Shown: positions 1 through 8,621 of the stretch, one piece after another
Layout of the letters: each line of letters begins with the position of its first letter
Position numbering within the stretch: the first letter of the stretch is position 1
From: Candidatus Heimdallarchaeota archaeon
Lineage (GTDB): Archaea > Asgardarchaeota > Heimdallarchaeia > Heimdallarchaeales > Kariarchaeaceae
NCBI GenBank assembly: GCA_021399405.1
Contig: JAAFKL010000223.1
Span: forward strand, 1 to 27,587
DNA length: 27,587 bases
Reading direction: 5' to 3'
The notes under the pieces: model-generated
Databases searched by the model: none
Told to the model about the DNA's origin: nothing
The model's input: only the letters and a program-made list of their open reading frames with translations
Program-made: the position numbers and the translations under genes

Positions 1-57
1 AGTTGTGCTGGGTTCAACCCATTCACCATTAATGTAATTTTTTAATTTATCAACCAT
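1..57 (-). CDS. 5' fragment of aldehyde dehydrogenase, probable (methyl)malonate-semialdehyde dehydrogenase
   Basis: Reading the minus strand from the ATG at 57 to the window edge gives 19 open codons, MVDKLKNYINGEWVEPSTT. The KLKNYINGEWVE stretch is the typical N-terminus of the CoA-acylating (methyl)malonate-semialdehyde dehydrogenases (MmsA/IolA), which turn malonate or methylmalonate semialdehyde into acetyl- or propionyl-CoA. Only the first N-terminal strand is visible; the catalytic Cys and NAD site lie outside. If the assignment holds, the enzyme would act just downstream of the pyrimidine/beta-alanine genes in this window, because beta-alanine transamination yields malonate semialdehyde. 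Other aldehyde dehydrogenases share similar N-termini, so the substrate is inferred. Confidence 0.65.
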   Translation of the reverse strand, partial: MVDKLKNYINGEWVEPSTT

Positions 58-197
58 GGTTATCTTCTCTAATTATGTATTTTCCAGAATAACTTCCCAT
101 TAAATAAGTTAATCTTGCTTGTTATATGCAATTCTTAATATCCCCCATCACCTTTTTACACCAGACCCCTAGTTACGAAGAATTCATTGATAATTGA

Positions 198-1169
198 TCA
201 ACGACCCATTATTTCTGCGCAATCAAGACAATATTTACCTAACAATGTTAAATCTTGATCATCAGGTGTGAATGATTTGCGCACATGATCTAGTAGATTC
301 CAATATCCCTCGTCATCACGAATTTTATTACATCTAGCACAAACTGGAGAAATTTTCTCTAATTTATCTATTTTGTCTTCTGCGTGAGCAAGTTGTTCCT
401 CCAATGCTTCTCTACGTGGGGGGAATAAATATCTGATAATTGGAGTTTTTTGACCTATAAATTCTGATAGGTTATGTGGTTTAAGTAAAAGTAATCCAAT
501 TAGTATCAATCCAAAACCAGCTCCAAAAATTAATTTAGCTATGATCCCATTAATTATTGATAGTTTGGCACTTGGAAACAGAAAATTAATACCAATTGGG
601 TAAAGTATTCCATCTAGTACCAACACAATAATATAACTAATGCTTAGAGCGACCGTTACTGAAATTTGACCTTTGTATTTTATTGTAATGTTATTAATGA
701 GTAGAAGAATTAATAGAATCTCTCCCGAAAATAGAACTAAAGAGAGTAGAAGTGATCCAAAAGTAAATTCCAAAAACACAAGTGATATATCAAGGGAATT
801 CTCAACGTACTGAGAATCCAATATCTCGTGTATCAATCCAAAGAGAAGAAATAACAGAATAGCATTGATTATAAAAATATAAATCAAGTTTCTTACGACT
901 TTAGGTTCTGGTTGCGAGCTGATTAAGTAGACAGTAGCAAATATTAAAGCCGAATATGCAATATCCCCTCCATTGAGATTATAATTTGAAGATAGGGTAA
1001 TAGAATATAAGCTATCGAATAATTGGACAAGGGTGAATAGAACACCCAAATAAACATAATTTAGATTGATTTGTTGATTCTGTCTTAAAAGGCTCCCTAG
1101 AACAGGAGGAAATGAATAGATCAGAAAATGTGCAAGAATTATTGAAATTAAAATCATACTTACAACCAT
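198..1169 (-). CDS. Multi-pass membrane protein with coiled coil and C-terminal four-Cys motif (putative sensor)
   Basis: The 323-residue protein has about seven hydrophobic segments between residues 4 and 230. These are followed by a short charged coiled coil (about 252-273) and a tail with CARC (Cys277, Cys280), then KIRDDEGYW, then CLDC (Cys314, Cys317). A CxxC-KIRDDxGYW...CxxC tail is known from the C-termini of bacterial PAS and response-regulator signalling proteins, where it probably binds a metal. Here it is joined directly to a membrane domain without a kinase or PAS domain. The tail should be cytosolic. The start is ATG at 1169, with another Met four codons in; a TATA-like CCTTTATATT lies at 1211-1220 on this strand. 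A signalling or redox/metal-sensing role is inference; the ligand is unknown. Confidence 0.7.
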   Translation of the reverse strand: MVVSMILISIILAHFLIYSFPPVLGSLLRQNQQINLNYVYLGVLFTLVQLFDSLYSITLSSNYNLNGGDIAYSALIFATVYLISSQPEPKVVRNLIYIFIINAILLFLLFGLIHEILDSQYVENSLDISLVFLEFTFGSLLLSLVLFSGEILLILLLINNITIKYKGQISVTVALSISYIIVLVLDGILYPIGINFLFPSAKLSIINGIIAKLIFGAGFGLILIGLLLLKPHNLSEFIGQKTPIIRYLFPPRREALEEQLAHAEDKIDKLEKISPVCARCNKIRDDEGYWNLLDHVRKSFTPDDQDLTLLGKYCLDCAEIMGR

Positions 1170-1502
1170 TATAAACCACGAAATACCTACAATGAAATTT
1201 CAATTACCAGAATATAAAGGAATTATCTTCTGAAAAACTGATTTTGATTAAACTATGTTACGAATTTTTCTATGGCTTTTGTGGATTGATAATTGCTTAA
1301 ACTAGCAATAAATTATGAATTATTTTTTAGAAATAGCAATTTATTACATTTTAATAAGATTATTATAAATATTAATAATTGCGAGTTTTGTTTTGATTAT
1401 GCATCTTGCATACCTCTGTAGCTCCCCTCTCAAATTGTAAATTGATTTGGTTAAGAGTTAAAAATTCGGAACAATTTTATATTGAAATAAAATAGAATAA
1501 TC
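1170..1502. promoter_or_regulatory. Divergent intergenic region with two TATA-like elements
   Basis: This 333-base AT-rich gap separates the minus-strand membrane protein from the plus-strand secreted protein. It holds a minus-strand TATA-like box at 1211-1220 and a plus-strand TTTTATAT at 1476-1483, about 20-27 nt before the GTG at 1503, which would give an almost leaderless transcript. The middle contains imperfect AT-rich repeats (two copies starting TAGCAAT near 1302 and 1334) with no clear function. I see no gene in it. Confidence 0.45.
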
Positions 1503-2045
1503 GTGATAAATCGTAGAATTAAATTATTAGCATTTACGTTGATGTGTCTTGTTGTTCTTAATTTCAATATCACAGAAGCTAAGCCTCATGATAAAGAAGA
1601 TGGTGATGATGATTTTAACGATGATAGTGATTTTTCGGTTAAGTTTTTGAACGCTTGGTACACAGATTTAGAAGGAGATGGCTTTGAGGATGATATTGTT
1701 TTAAAAATTAAAATTAAATATGAAGATATTGAAATAGATGATGATAACAACGGCGTTGACAGAATAAAAGGAAAGACTACTGTAAAAAACAATAACAAGC
1801 AGCTTAAATTGAAAATTGAGCTTGTACTCCCTTCAGGTTTTAGTTTTCTGCATTATGTAGAAAAATCAATTAATAGTGAAGAAGTTATTCTTGATATACT
1901 GCTATACAATCATGCAGTTGAATCAGGATGGTACTGGGGACACATTACAATTGTTGATAATTATCATAACCCCCTTTCAAAGAAAGATTCTATCTTTTTT
2001 GACCCCCCTGGCGGTAGATCTGGCGGTACAGTCAGAGTTCTTTAG
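1503..2045 (+). CDS. Small secreted Asp-rich protein of unknown function
   Basis: The 180-residue protein starts with GTG and carries a signal peptide (basic RRIK, then a hydrophobic core to about residue 20, with likely cleavage near the ITEA-K junction at 26/27). An Asp/Glu-rich stretch follows at about 29-44. Then comes a beta-rich domain opening with DLEGDGFEDD, which resembles calcium-binding loops, followed by alternating hydrophobic and charged strands (KLKIELVLPSG). There is no second membrane helix and no C-terminal anchor, so it is probably released or held non-covalently at the surface. I do not recognise the family; an Ig-like, calcium-dependent fold is inference. The downstream AsnC-like regulator begins 41 nt after the stop on the same strand. 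Confidence 0.65.
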   Translation: MINRRIKLLAFTLMCLVVLNFNITEAKPHDKEDGDDDFNDDSDFSVKFLNAWYTDLEGDGFEDDIVLKIKIKYEDIEIDDDNNGVDRIKGKTTVKNNNKQLKLKIELVLPSGFSFLHYVEKSINSEEVILDILLYNHAVESGWYWGHITIVDNYHNPLSKKDSIFFDPPGGRSGGTVRVL

Positions 2046-2086
2046 TCAATTATTATTAAGTTGAAATTTATGGACAACGAGCTGGT

Positions 2087-3268
2087 TTGGGGAAAGTGAA
2101 ATTATCGGAAAAAAATCGAGAATTGATTCTTGCACTACAGGAAGATCCATTGGCAAGTTATGTTAAGTTATCAAAGAAAATGAATATTACACCTGCAACT
2201 GCCAAAAGTAGACTAAAACAGCTTTGGGCTCAGGATAGAAATGAACAAATTGTTATTGGGGTCGCCGGTAATCTTGATCCTCATAAGATTAATTTGTCAA
2301 CCACAACATTTCTTTTAGATATGGAGTTAGATCAAAACAATTTAAGGAAAATATCAGATCTATGTGAAAGTCATCCTTACACATTTTATCAGAATAGAAT
2401 TTTTGGTTCATTTACTGGATTTCTTGTACAATTCAACGCACCAATAGGATCTGAGGATCTATTGAGTGACTTTTTTATGGATGTAAAAGCTGATGTCGGT
2501 ATTTCAAAAATTGATAAATTTAACAACCCAGACTTGACAATAAATTCTTATCCTGATGTCTCAATATTAATGAAACCCAATTGGGAATTTGATTTCTTTG
2601 AATGGTTTGAACATACTAGTTCTGAAGATAATTCATCGAAGAAAAAATACTCACTAATAAAAGAAAATAATGAAACAGAACATCAAAATCGGATTGAACT
2701 TGGTCACATAATAGTAACTAGAGAGTTGATGATCAATGGAAGAAGAAAACAAAGTGAAATAATGTTAGATATTAGAAAAAATGATCATTACAACGATTTT
2801 GAGAGACAACTATTTCATGATACCAATCAAAGAGAGGTTTCACGATATTTTGATTTTGTAAATCAATTTCATATCATATCTAACTATCAGCTATTATTCA
2901 ATCGTAACAAATTCGGCTTGTATCATCAATATTGTTTTACTGGTGAACTAAGGAATGGGTATAAACAAAAATTCACAAATTTATTGGAAGATCAACAAAT
3001 TAAAATCCCATTCAGGATGGGTATGAATTTTAAGAAGAATAAATATTTCATATACTTGGAAACAGGACCAACTCAATCAAATCAAGCGATGGATTTTCTT
3101 CAAAGTATCTCAAAGGAAATGAATACAATGATTCTTGATGGATCATTTAAATACCAGCTCGACTATCCAATTTGGCACCGAAATTACATAAGCTCTGACA
3201 AAGGATGGCATTGGAATGCTTCGAAGAAATGGATGGTTGATTTACCAATTTCAAACGCATTCAATTAA
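2087..3268 (+). CDS. AsnC/Lrp-type transcriptional regulator with a long C-terminal extension
   Basis: Residues about 5-50 form an AsnC-type winged helix: LSEKNRELILALQEDPLAS, then a recognition-helix pattern TPATAKSRLKQL. A segment of about 90 residues follows with the alternating pattern of a RAM-like ligand domain (to about 150). The remaining roughly 240 residues are unlike typical Lrp proteins of about 150 residues, so this is more than twice the usual family length. The C-terminal half includes a basic patch (GRRKQSE, near 220) and an aromatic-rich end. The start drawn is TTG at 2087; GTG at 2096 is an equally possible start three codons later. It lies 41 nt behind the secreted-protein gene and may be co-transcribed with it. 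DNA binding is well supported; effector and targets are unknown. Confidence 0.7.
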   Translation: MGKVKLSEKNRELILALQEDPLASYVKLSKKMNITPATAKSRLKQLWAQDRNEQIVIGVAGNLDPHKINLSTTTFLLDMELDQNNLRKISDLCESHPYTFYQNRIFGSFTGFLVQFNAPIGSEDLLSDFFMDVKADVGISKIDKFNNPDLTINSYPDVSILMKPNWEFDFFEWFEHTSSEDNSSKKKYSLIKENNETEHQNRIELGHIIVTRELMINGRRKQSEIMLDIRKNDHYNDFERQLFHDTNQREVSRYFDFVNQFHIISNYQLLFNRNKFGLYHQYCFTGELRNGYKQKFTNLLEDQQIKIPFRMGMNFKKNKYFIYLETGPTQSNQAMDFLQSISKEMNTMILDGSFKYQLDYPIWHRNYISSDKGWHWNASKKWMVDLPISNAFN

Positions 3269-3616
3269 TTAACTATTGGCAAAAATAACTGAATTTTGAA
3301 ATTAGCGTACCACTTCAAGTAGAGACCCTATATAGCAACTAATAATATAATTTTACAATTTTTTTTCAATAAATATACCGAATGCTTATACCATAAATAT
3401 TATCTAATATTTTTCATGTTTTCAGCAATATGATTTTTTTTGGGTGAAAAGCCTTTTATGTCCAATTCGATTTTCGGTTCTAAGAAAGTCAGGTATTGTA
3501 AATTTAATGTAATATAGATAAGTCTGTTTCAATTACTCAATTATGAATCAATAAGCTATTGATTCACTATTCCTGACTTTCCAGCGATTAAGATAAAAAA
3601 TTAAAGAGGTTATGAA
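3269..3616 (+). promoter_or_regulatory. 348-base gap: subtilase promoter and leader with nested inverted repeats
   Basis: This gap holds two inverted repeats, one inside the other. The outer arms are GAAAGTCAGG (3484-3493) and CCTGACTTTC (3572-3581), a perfect 10-bp match. Inside lies a perfect 9-bp hairpin, GAATCAATA (3545-3553) and TATTGATTC (3557-3565), with a 3-nt loop. An AT-rich stretch around 3500-3525 could serve as TATA box, which would put most of the structure in the 5' leader. A Shine-Dalgarno GAGGT (3606-3610) precedes the subtilase ATG. The stretch could be a structured RNA leader or paired operators; the rest of the gap is featureless AT-rich DNA. Confidence 0.45.
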
Positions 3617-6073
3617 ATGTATAACTATCAAACTAATAATACGAGATTCACATCCAACAAAACAATTACTTACTTTATGATTGCAAGTCTTGTACTTACT
3701 GGAATATTTGTTGTAGCTCCAGTAATATTTGAAAGGAATGAAACTCAAAATAATATTAGCCCTATTCTGTTTAATTATATGATGGAATATGAAGGACAAT
3801 CTATTGATGTATTAATAAGCACCAATAGCTATGATTACTCAGAAATAGTCGACACAATAACTGAAATTGGAGGAACCGTTTCATTTGAATATCAATTTGC
3901 AAAAGGATTGGCGGCAAAACTACCGAAGTCTGGTATTTTTGTAATCAGTCAATTGGAAGGAGTCGTTAAAGTCGCTCTGGACGAACAAATTACACCAAAT
4001 TCTTTTTCAAGAGAGGCTATGGCCGATCTCGATGCTGAAATTGCAAGTAGTGCATTTAAGCTAGATACATCTGAATTTGAAGTTCTTGACCTATCGACAG
4101 CAGAAGTTGAAGCATTAATAGCAGATATGGGACCAAATAACTATGCAAATGCGTTATCCATGGGTGCACTTTCATTATGGGATCAAGGCATCCTAGGACA
4201 AGGGTCACTATCTGTTGTCATTGATACAGGTATTTACGCGGATCATTCAATGTTTGATCCTGGTCAAGTGATTGGTGGTATCGATCTAAGTACAGATGTT
4301 GGTACTCCTTTTGAAGGTCCTTTTAGTGTAAACAATCATTATCATGGTACCCATGTTGCAGGAACTATAGCAGGTCGTGGGGCTTATCTATTCCCAACTG
4401 CGGGTGTACTGGTTCAATCAATGTTAGCAAATGGATTTGATGTACCAGAATATGATGATAGCAATAGTATTGTCACATTATTTGGTATGGCACCTTTGTC
4501 TGACTTGTATGCAATCAAAGTATTTGATCATACCGGAGGAAGTGCTTCTAATTCTATTATCATTGCTGGCATTGAACATGCAATTGCTTTACACCTAAGT
4601 GGAACTGATGTTGATACAATAAACATGAGTTTAGGTGGTGGATCTGGATATGAAGGAAGAGATCTGGAATCTCAAGCAGTTGACAGAGCTACTGCAGAAG
4701 GAATTACAGTTGTTGTCTCAGCTGGCAATGATGGACCTGCATCGCAGACCATAGGTACACCTAGTGGTGCTCAAACTGCAATAACTGTTGGTGCAGCTCT
4801 AACTCCTGAACACACTAGAGTTTTTTGGGATTTCAATTTTGGTTTTGTAGGTGCTGGTGATTTACTATTCACACCAACTGAAAACCAAATGGTATATTTC
4901 AGTAGTCGAGGACCTACATCTGATGGTAGAAGCAAACCAACCGCATCTACTGTAGGTGTATTTGTACTATCATCAATGACTGGTGATCCAGGAGCACTAG
5001 GATTCTTATCAGGAACCTCTATGGCTGCTCCAAATATGGCTGGTATCATAAATTTACTCAATACTGTAGGTGAAGGAATAGGTGCATCGCCATATGATTA
5101 TAAACAAGCTGTGGTTGAAGGTTCTACAATGATGACTGGATATCCCGACTGGGCACAAGGAGCTGGATTCACATCTGCTGAGGATTCAATGGCAGCACTT
5201 ATGGCTGATGATGATCTCGGTGAAGATCATCCAATGCTTAATGATGATGACGATGATGAGGATAAAATTGAAAGTGAAGATTCAGTTAAGCCCTTCGGAA
5301 CAGAACTCAATTATGATGATGATCATGATGGTGATGATGACGCGTCAACAGCAACCTTCACTTTAGAACTTGCTGATATGACGCCTGGGCATGTACAAGA
5401 TTGGTGGTTTGAAGCAGATGATGATTTACAAGAAGTTAGGTTAGATTTCAGTAATGTAGATCTTGGTGTTGACCCAGTGTTATTTAACTCGTTTGAAGCT
5501 CACTTGATGAGTTCCATGCGTACAACTGATAGTGGATATCATTTCTATAGTACAAATGTTTGGGGTGATGCAACCTTAATTGCAAGTGATCTAAGCTCAA
5601 CAGCATCAGGTGCAGTATTCGGTGTGAACACGGAAAATCTGCCACTCATGAATGGTTATATGAGATTATCAATTGAAAATGATTGGACTTCATATGACGA
5701 TTTAAGTGGGACTGTAACAGTTACTCTGACATTTGGTGATGATCCGGATGCTGATGAGGAGTATGAAGGTGAATTAGCTAATCATGAAAGTTATGGATTC
5801 TTTGGAGTTGGATTTGGAACAACAGGTGTTCTCATAGAATTGTCTTGGGAAAACGATTGGTCCAAATATCCCACATCAGATATGGATATGATTGTTGCAT
5901 GGTTTGATACTGATGGAAATCTATTCTATGAATTTGGTGGGGCAACGTTCAGTTCACCAGAAATGGTTAAAATCGAAGCAACAAACATCGACACAGTCTT
6001 TGTCCTTGTTGATGGATTTGAAACATATGGCATGTTAGAGGAATGGCAAATACAAATCTGGTATCTAAATTAG
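3617..6073 (+). CDS. Membrane-tethered subtilisin-like (S8) serine protease
   Basis: The 818-residue protein has one N-terminal hydrophobic helix (about 18-38, signal or anchor) and an I9-like propeptide region (about 60-122). The S8 domain follows, with Asp203 (VIDTG), His243 (HGTHVAGT), Asn371 (SAGNDGP, oxyanion hole) and Ser468 (SGTSMAAPN), so the triad is complete and the enzyme should be active outside the cell. An Asp/Glu-rich linker (about 531-575, with runs of up to five Asp) leads into a C-terminal half that looks like one or two beta-sandwich, pre-peptidase-like domains. The linker probably binds calcium or cations. The ATG at 3617 is preceded by GAGGT six bases upstream. No C-terminal anchor is seen. 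Likely roles are maturation of surface proteins or extracellular protein breakdown; the substrate is unknown. Confidence 0.93.
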   Translation: MYNYQTNNTRFTSNKTITYFMIASLVLTGIFVVAPVIFERNETQNNISPILFNYMMEYEGQSIDVLISTNSYDYSEIVDTITEIGGTVSFEYQFAKGLAAKLPKSGIFVISQLEGVVKVALDEQITPNSFSREAMADLDAEIASSAFKLDTSEFEVLDLSTAEVEALIADMGPNNYANALSMGALSLWDQGILGQGSLSVVIDTGIYADHSMFDPGQVIGGIDLSTDVGTPFEGPFSVNNHYHGTHVAGTIAGRGAYLFPTAGVLVQSMLANGFDVPEYDDSNSIVTLFGMAPLSDLYAIKVFDHTGGSASNSIIIAGIEHAIALHLSGTDVDTINMSLGGGSGYEGRDLESQAVDRATAEGITVVVSAGNDGPASQTIGTPSGAQTAITVGAALTPEHTRVFWDFNFGFVGAGDLLFTPTENQMVYFSSRGPTSDGRSKPTASTVGVFVLSSMTGDPGALGFLSGTSMAAPNMAGIINLLNTVGEGIGASPYDYKQAVVEGSTMMTGYPDWAQGAGFTSAEDSMAALMADDDLGEDHPMLNDDDDDEDKIESEDSVKPFGTELNYDDDHDGDDDASTATFTLELADMTPGHVQDWWFEADDDLQEVRLDFSNVDLGVDPVLFNSFEAHLMSSMRTTDSGYHFYSTNVWGDATLIASDLSSTASGAVFGVNTENLPLMNGYMRLSIENDWTSYDDLSGTVTVTLTFGDDPDADEEYEGELANHESYGFFGVGFGTTGVLIELSWENDWSKYPTSDMDMIVAWFDTDGNLFYEFGGATFSSPEMVKIEATNIDTVFVLVDGFETYGMLEEWQIQIWYLN

Positions 6074-6236
6074 CAATGAAGAAGATTTTGGGGTTATTTG
6101 TCATTTGATAATTAATCTCTTTCTTCTTTCCCCTATACAATAAACCATTCGAAATATAAAATTTTAATATTTTCAATACATTATCTTAAAAAAATCAATT
6201 CAAAATTAGTTTATTAAATCTTATATCATTTTGGGT

Positions 6237-7163
6237 TTAATGACAATACACTATACAACCGCGATCTTCAAGTTCTATGACCCATTTAGGTAGTGAAGCA
6301 ATTTTATTCCATCTTAAATCTAATTTTTTCAAGTTGGGTAAATCAGATAGGTCGATATTAGAGAGATCTATATTATTCGCCCGTAAATCAAGATGATTGA
6401 GATTGGGTAAATTACAGATAGAGTTTGGTAAAGTCTTAAGATTATTATATCTTAGATTTAATTCTCTTAGTTGTTTTAGATCACTGATTGGACTAGGAAG
6501 CGAAGTCAAGTTATTTCCTTGAAGATCTAGTTTTACTATATTGGCCAATTTACAGATACTATCTGGTAGTGACTTTAGTTTATTATTCATTAGATGTAAT
6601 TCTTTCAAATTTCTGAGATCCCCAATACTGGTTGGAAGAGATGAAATTTTGTTATTGTAAACCCTGAATTCGACTAATGCCTCGTAATCACCAATCCAAT
6701 CAGGTAAATCCTTGAATTTGTTATCTGTCAAGTTCAAGTAGCGAAGTTTTTGAAGAGACCTCATAGAAACTGGAATAGAGCTTAACCTGTTATTACTAAG
6801 ATAGAGAAATTGTATATTAGTAAGATTTCCAATGGATTCAGGGATCGTCCATATTTTGTTGTGCCCTGCATCAAGCATTTGTAAGTTTTTAAGGTTTCCA
6901 ATAAGTTCTGAAATATGTTCTAATTTGTTTACAGAAATATTAAGTATTGAGAGCTTCGAAAAATCCCATACTATATCGTTAAGCTCTGTTAATTGGTTAT
7001 TATACATGCTGAGTAATTTTAGTCCTTTGAAAGTGGACAATGAATCAGGAAGCGATTCAAGGCCATTACTATCAATATAAAGGCCATCAATTGATTTAGG
7101 AGATCTATGATTTGTGAAAATACCGGGATTATAAGTTTCGGTTAAGTTCAGCACGTTTTGCAT
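6237..7163 (-). CDS. Leucine-rich-repeat protein, cytosolic
   Basis: The 308-residue protein is almost wholly built of about eleven tandem repeats of about 23 residues with the pattern LxxLxLxxNxLxxLPxxI, from about residue 25 to the end. It closes with a cap-like ELEDRGCIVYCH. There is no signal peptide, membrane helix, GTPase (ROCO) or kinase domain, so it is a pure LRR solenoid, likely a cytosolic protein-binding scaffold. Such eukaryote-like LRR proteins are common in Asgard archaea and also in some bacteria. A TATA-like ATTTTATAGA lies on this strand at 7193-7202, about 30-40 nt before the ATG, so it can be transcribed apart from the dihydropyrimidinase gene 66 nt upstream. The binding partner cannot be read from the sequence. 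Confidence 0.9.
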   Translation of the reverse strand: MQNVLNLTETYNPGIFTNHRSPKSIDGLYIDSNGLESLPDSLSTFKGLKLLSMYNNQLTELNDIVWDFSKLSILNISVNKLEHISELIGNLKNLQMLDAGHNKIWTIPESIGNLTNIQFLYLSNNRLSSIPVSMRSLQKLRYLNLTDNKFKDLPDWIGDYEALVEFRVYNNKISSLPTSIGDLRNLKELHLMNNKLKSLPDSICKLANIVKLDLQGNNLTSLPSPISDLKQLRELNLRYNNLKTLPNSICNLPNLNHLDLRANNIDLSNIDLSDLPNLKKLDLRWNKIASLPKWVIELEDRGCIVYCH

Positions 7164-7229
7164 TCAGTAGCATATTGTTATTTATTGATTGATCTATAAA
7201 ATGTCTTTATCTCTTTTGATAATTTGTTA

Positions 7230-8621
7230 TTACTCTACAAAATTACCGGACGGACCTCGTTTAATGAACTCACCAAAACCTTTCTCACCCACACATTTCC
7301 CATCCTCAGCAATTACTTTTCCTCTGAGAATAGTTTTGACAGGCATACCAGTTAATGTTTTACCTTGGTATGGGCTCCAATCACAATTTGTTTCCATGTT
7401 TTTATAATCAACAGTATATTGTTTTTCTTCATCAAAAATTACGACATCTGCATCGGATCCAGGTAATAATGCACCTTTTTTAGGATACATTCCGAGAACT
7501 TTAGCAGGATTTTCACTCATGACTGCGACCATTCTGTGGAGATCTAACTTTCTTTCTCGTACTCCTTCGTAAATTAATGGAACCATTAATTCACTTCCAG
7601 GCATTCCCATTGGAATTTTCGTATAATTACCCTCCCATAAAGCTTTTTGTTCAGTGTTGAAAGTACATGTATCTGTGCCAACAACTGACAAACCGGAATT
7701 ATTTAGACCCTTCCACAAACTAATTCCGTCTTCTGGTGTCTTAAGCTGAGGTTGAGTTGCATAGTAATGCCCATTTTCTTGACTGAAAACAGAATCATCT
7801 AAATGCAAATACTGTGGACAAGTCTCTCCAATAACATTGACTCCTCTTTTTCGTGCCTCTGTGACCATTTCAGCACCTCTACCAGTAGACATATGTACAA
7901 TGTAAAGATTGCCACCTGTATATTCCGCCCATGTAATTGCTCTTTGGATTGCCTCATATTCACTAGCTTGGGGTCGGGTAAGAGTATGAAGGTAGGCACC
8001 TTTCTCTTTCATTTCTTCAGGAGAACTGTGGTTTTCAATCAATGAATCAATTAAATCCACCGATTCTGCATGTACTTGAACCATCCCGCCATGCTTTTTT
8101 GTTTCTTCTAGTGCTTCAACAATCATAGGATCAGTGGACAGCCAACCGATACTTCGATAGACCATAAACATCTTGAAAGTTGTAATTCCAGCTTCACATA
8201 GAGGTCCAATTTCTTTTCGCGATTCATCATCCCATCGAGTAATTGCACCGTGCAAAGAAAAATCGACGAATACATCATTTTCAGCTTCAGCTTTTCTATT
8301 GTTTACAGTTTCTGTTAGAGAATCAGCTCGATCTTTTGGGATTGCAAAATCAATAACTGTGGTAATCCCACCTGCTGCGGCTGCTCTTGTACCTGTTTGC
8401 CAAGAATCAGCACTGATCGAACCACCAAACGGAAGTGACAGGTGAACGTGAGAATCAATCATACCAGGCATAACAAGTTTGTCTGTTGCATCGATGATGG
8501 CAGCTCCATTTGCTTCTAAATTTGCTCCGATTGCTGCAATTTTACCCCCTTTAATTCCTATATCTGCTTCATATTTCTCATGAGCGGTTACGATTGTACC
8601 ACCTTTGATTATAGTTTCCAT
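7230..8621 (-). CDS. Dihydropyrimidinase (D-hydantoinase family)
   Basis: This 463-residue amidohydrolase has the full binuclear metal site of the hydantoinase family: DSHVH (His58, His60), TFKMF (Lys150, the carboxylated bridging Lys), HAES (His184), VHMSTG (His243) and GTD (Asp317). Tyr155 is in the place of the conserved substrate-binding Tyr. The stretch GTDTCTFNTEQKAL closely matches animal dihydropyrimidinases (GTDNCTFNTCQKAL) rather than bacterial D-hydantoinases with SDHC, which favours dihydrouracil/dihydrothymine ring opening to N-carbamoyl-beta-amino acids. It acts in the cytosol. It lies on the same strand as the oxidoreductase, ureidopropionase and cytosine deaminase genes further along. 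Its promoter carries a perfect inverted repeat (see separate entry). Allantoin or hydantoin as substrate is possible but less likely given the neighbours. Confidence 0.92.
   Translation of the reverse strand: METIIKGGTIVTAHEKYEADIGIKGGKIAAIGANLEANGAAIIDATDKLVMPGMIDSHVHLSLPFGGSISADSWQTGTRAAAAGGITTVIDFAIPKDRADSLTETVNNRKAEAENDVFVDFSLHGAITRWDDESRKEIGPLCEAGITTFKMFMVYRSIGWLSTDPMIVEALEETKKHGGMVQVHAESVDLIDSLIENHSSPEEMKEKGAYLHTLTRPQASEYEAIQRAITWAEYTGGNLYIVHMSTGRGAEMVTEARKRGVNVIGETCPQYLHLDDSVFSQENGHYYATQPQLKTPEDGISLWKGLNNSGLSVVGTDTCTFNTEQKALWEGNYTKIPMGMPGSELMVPLIYEGVRERKLDLHRMVAVMSENPAKVLGMYPKKGALLPGSDADVVIFDEEKQYTVDYKNMETNCDWSPYQGKTLTGMPVKTILRGKVIAEDGKCVGEKGFGEFIKRGPSGNFVE

Noticed and set aside
9..21. 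GGGTTCAACCC-like sequence resembling a tRNA T-loop at the left edge
   Set aside because: It lies inside the coding start of the aldehyde dehydrogenase and no cloverleaf can be drawn around it.
1586..1798. Antisense Ser-rich open frame within the Asp-rich secreted protein
   Set aside because: It arises from reading GAT/GAA repeats backwards and shows no promoter or start signals.
3484..3581. A small transposable element (MITE) with 10-bp terminal inverted repeats
   Set aside because: There is no target-site duplication at the ends and no second copy in the window; a leader or operator reading fits better.
6237..7163. A ROCO-type LRR GTPase
   Set aside because: The protein is only LRR units from start to end; no P-loop or Ras-like motif is found in it or its neighbours.
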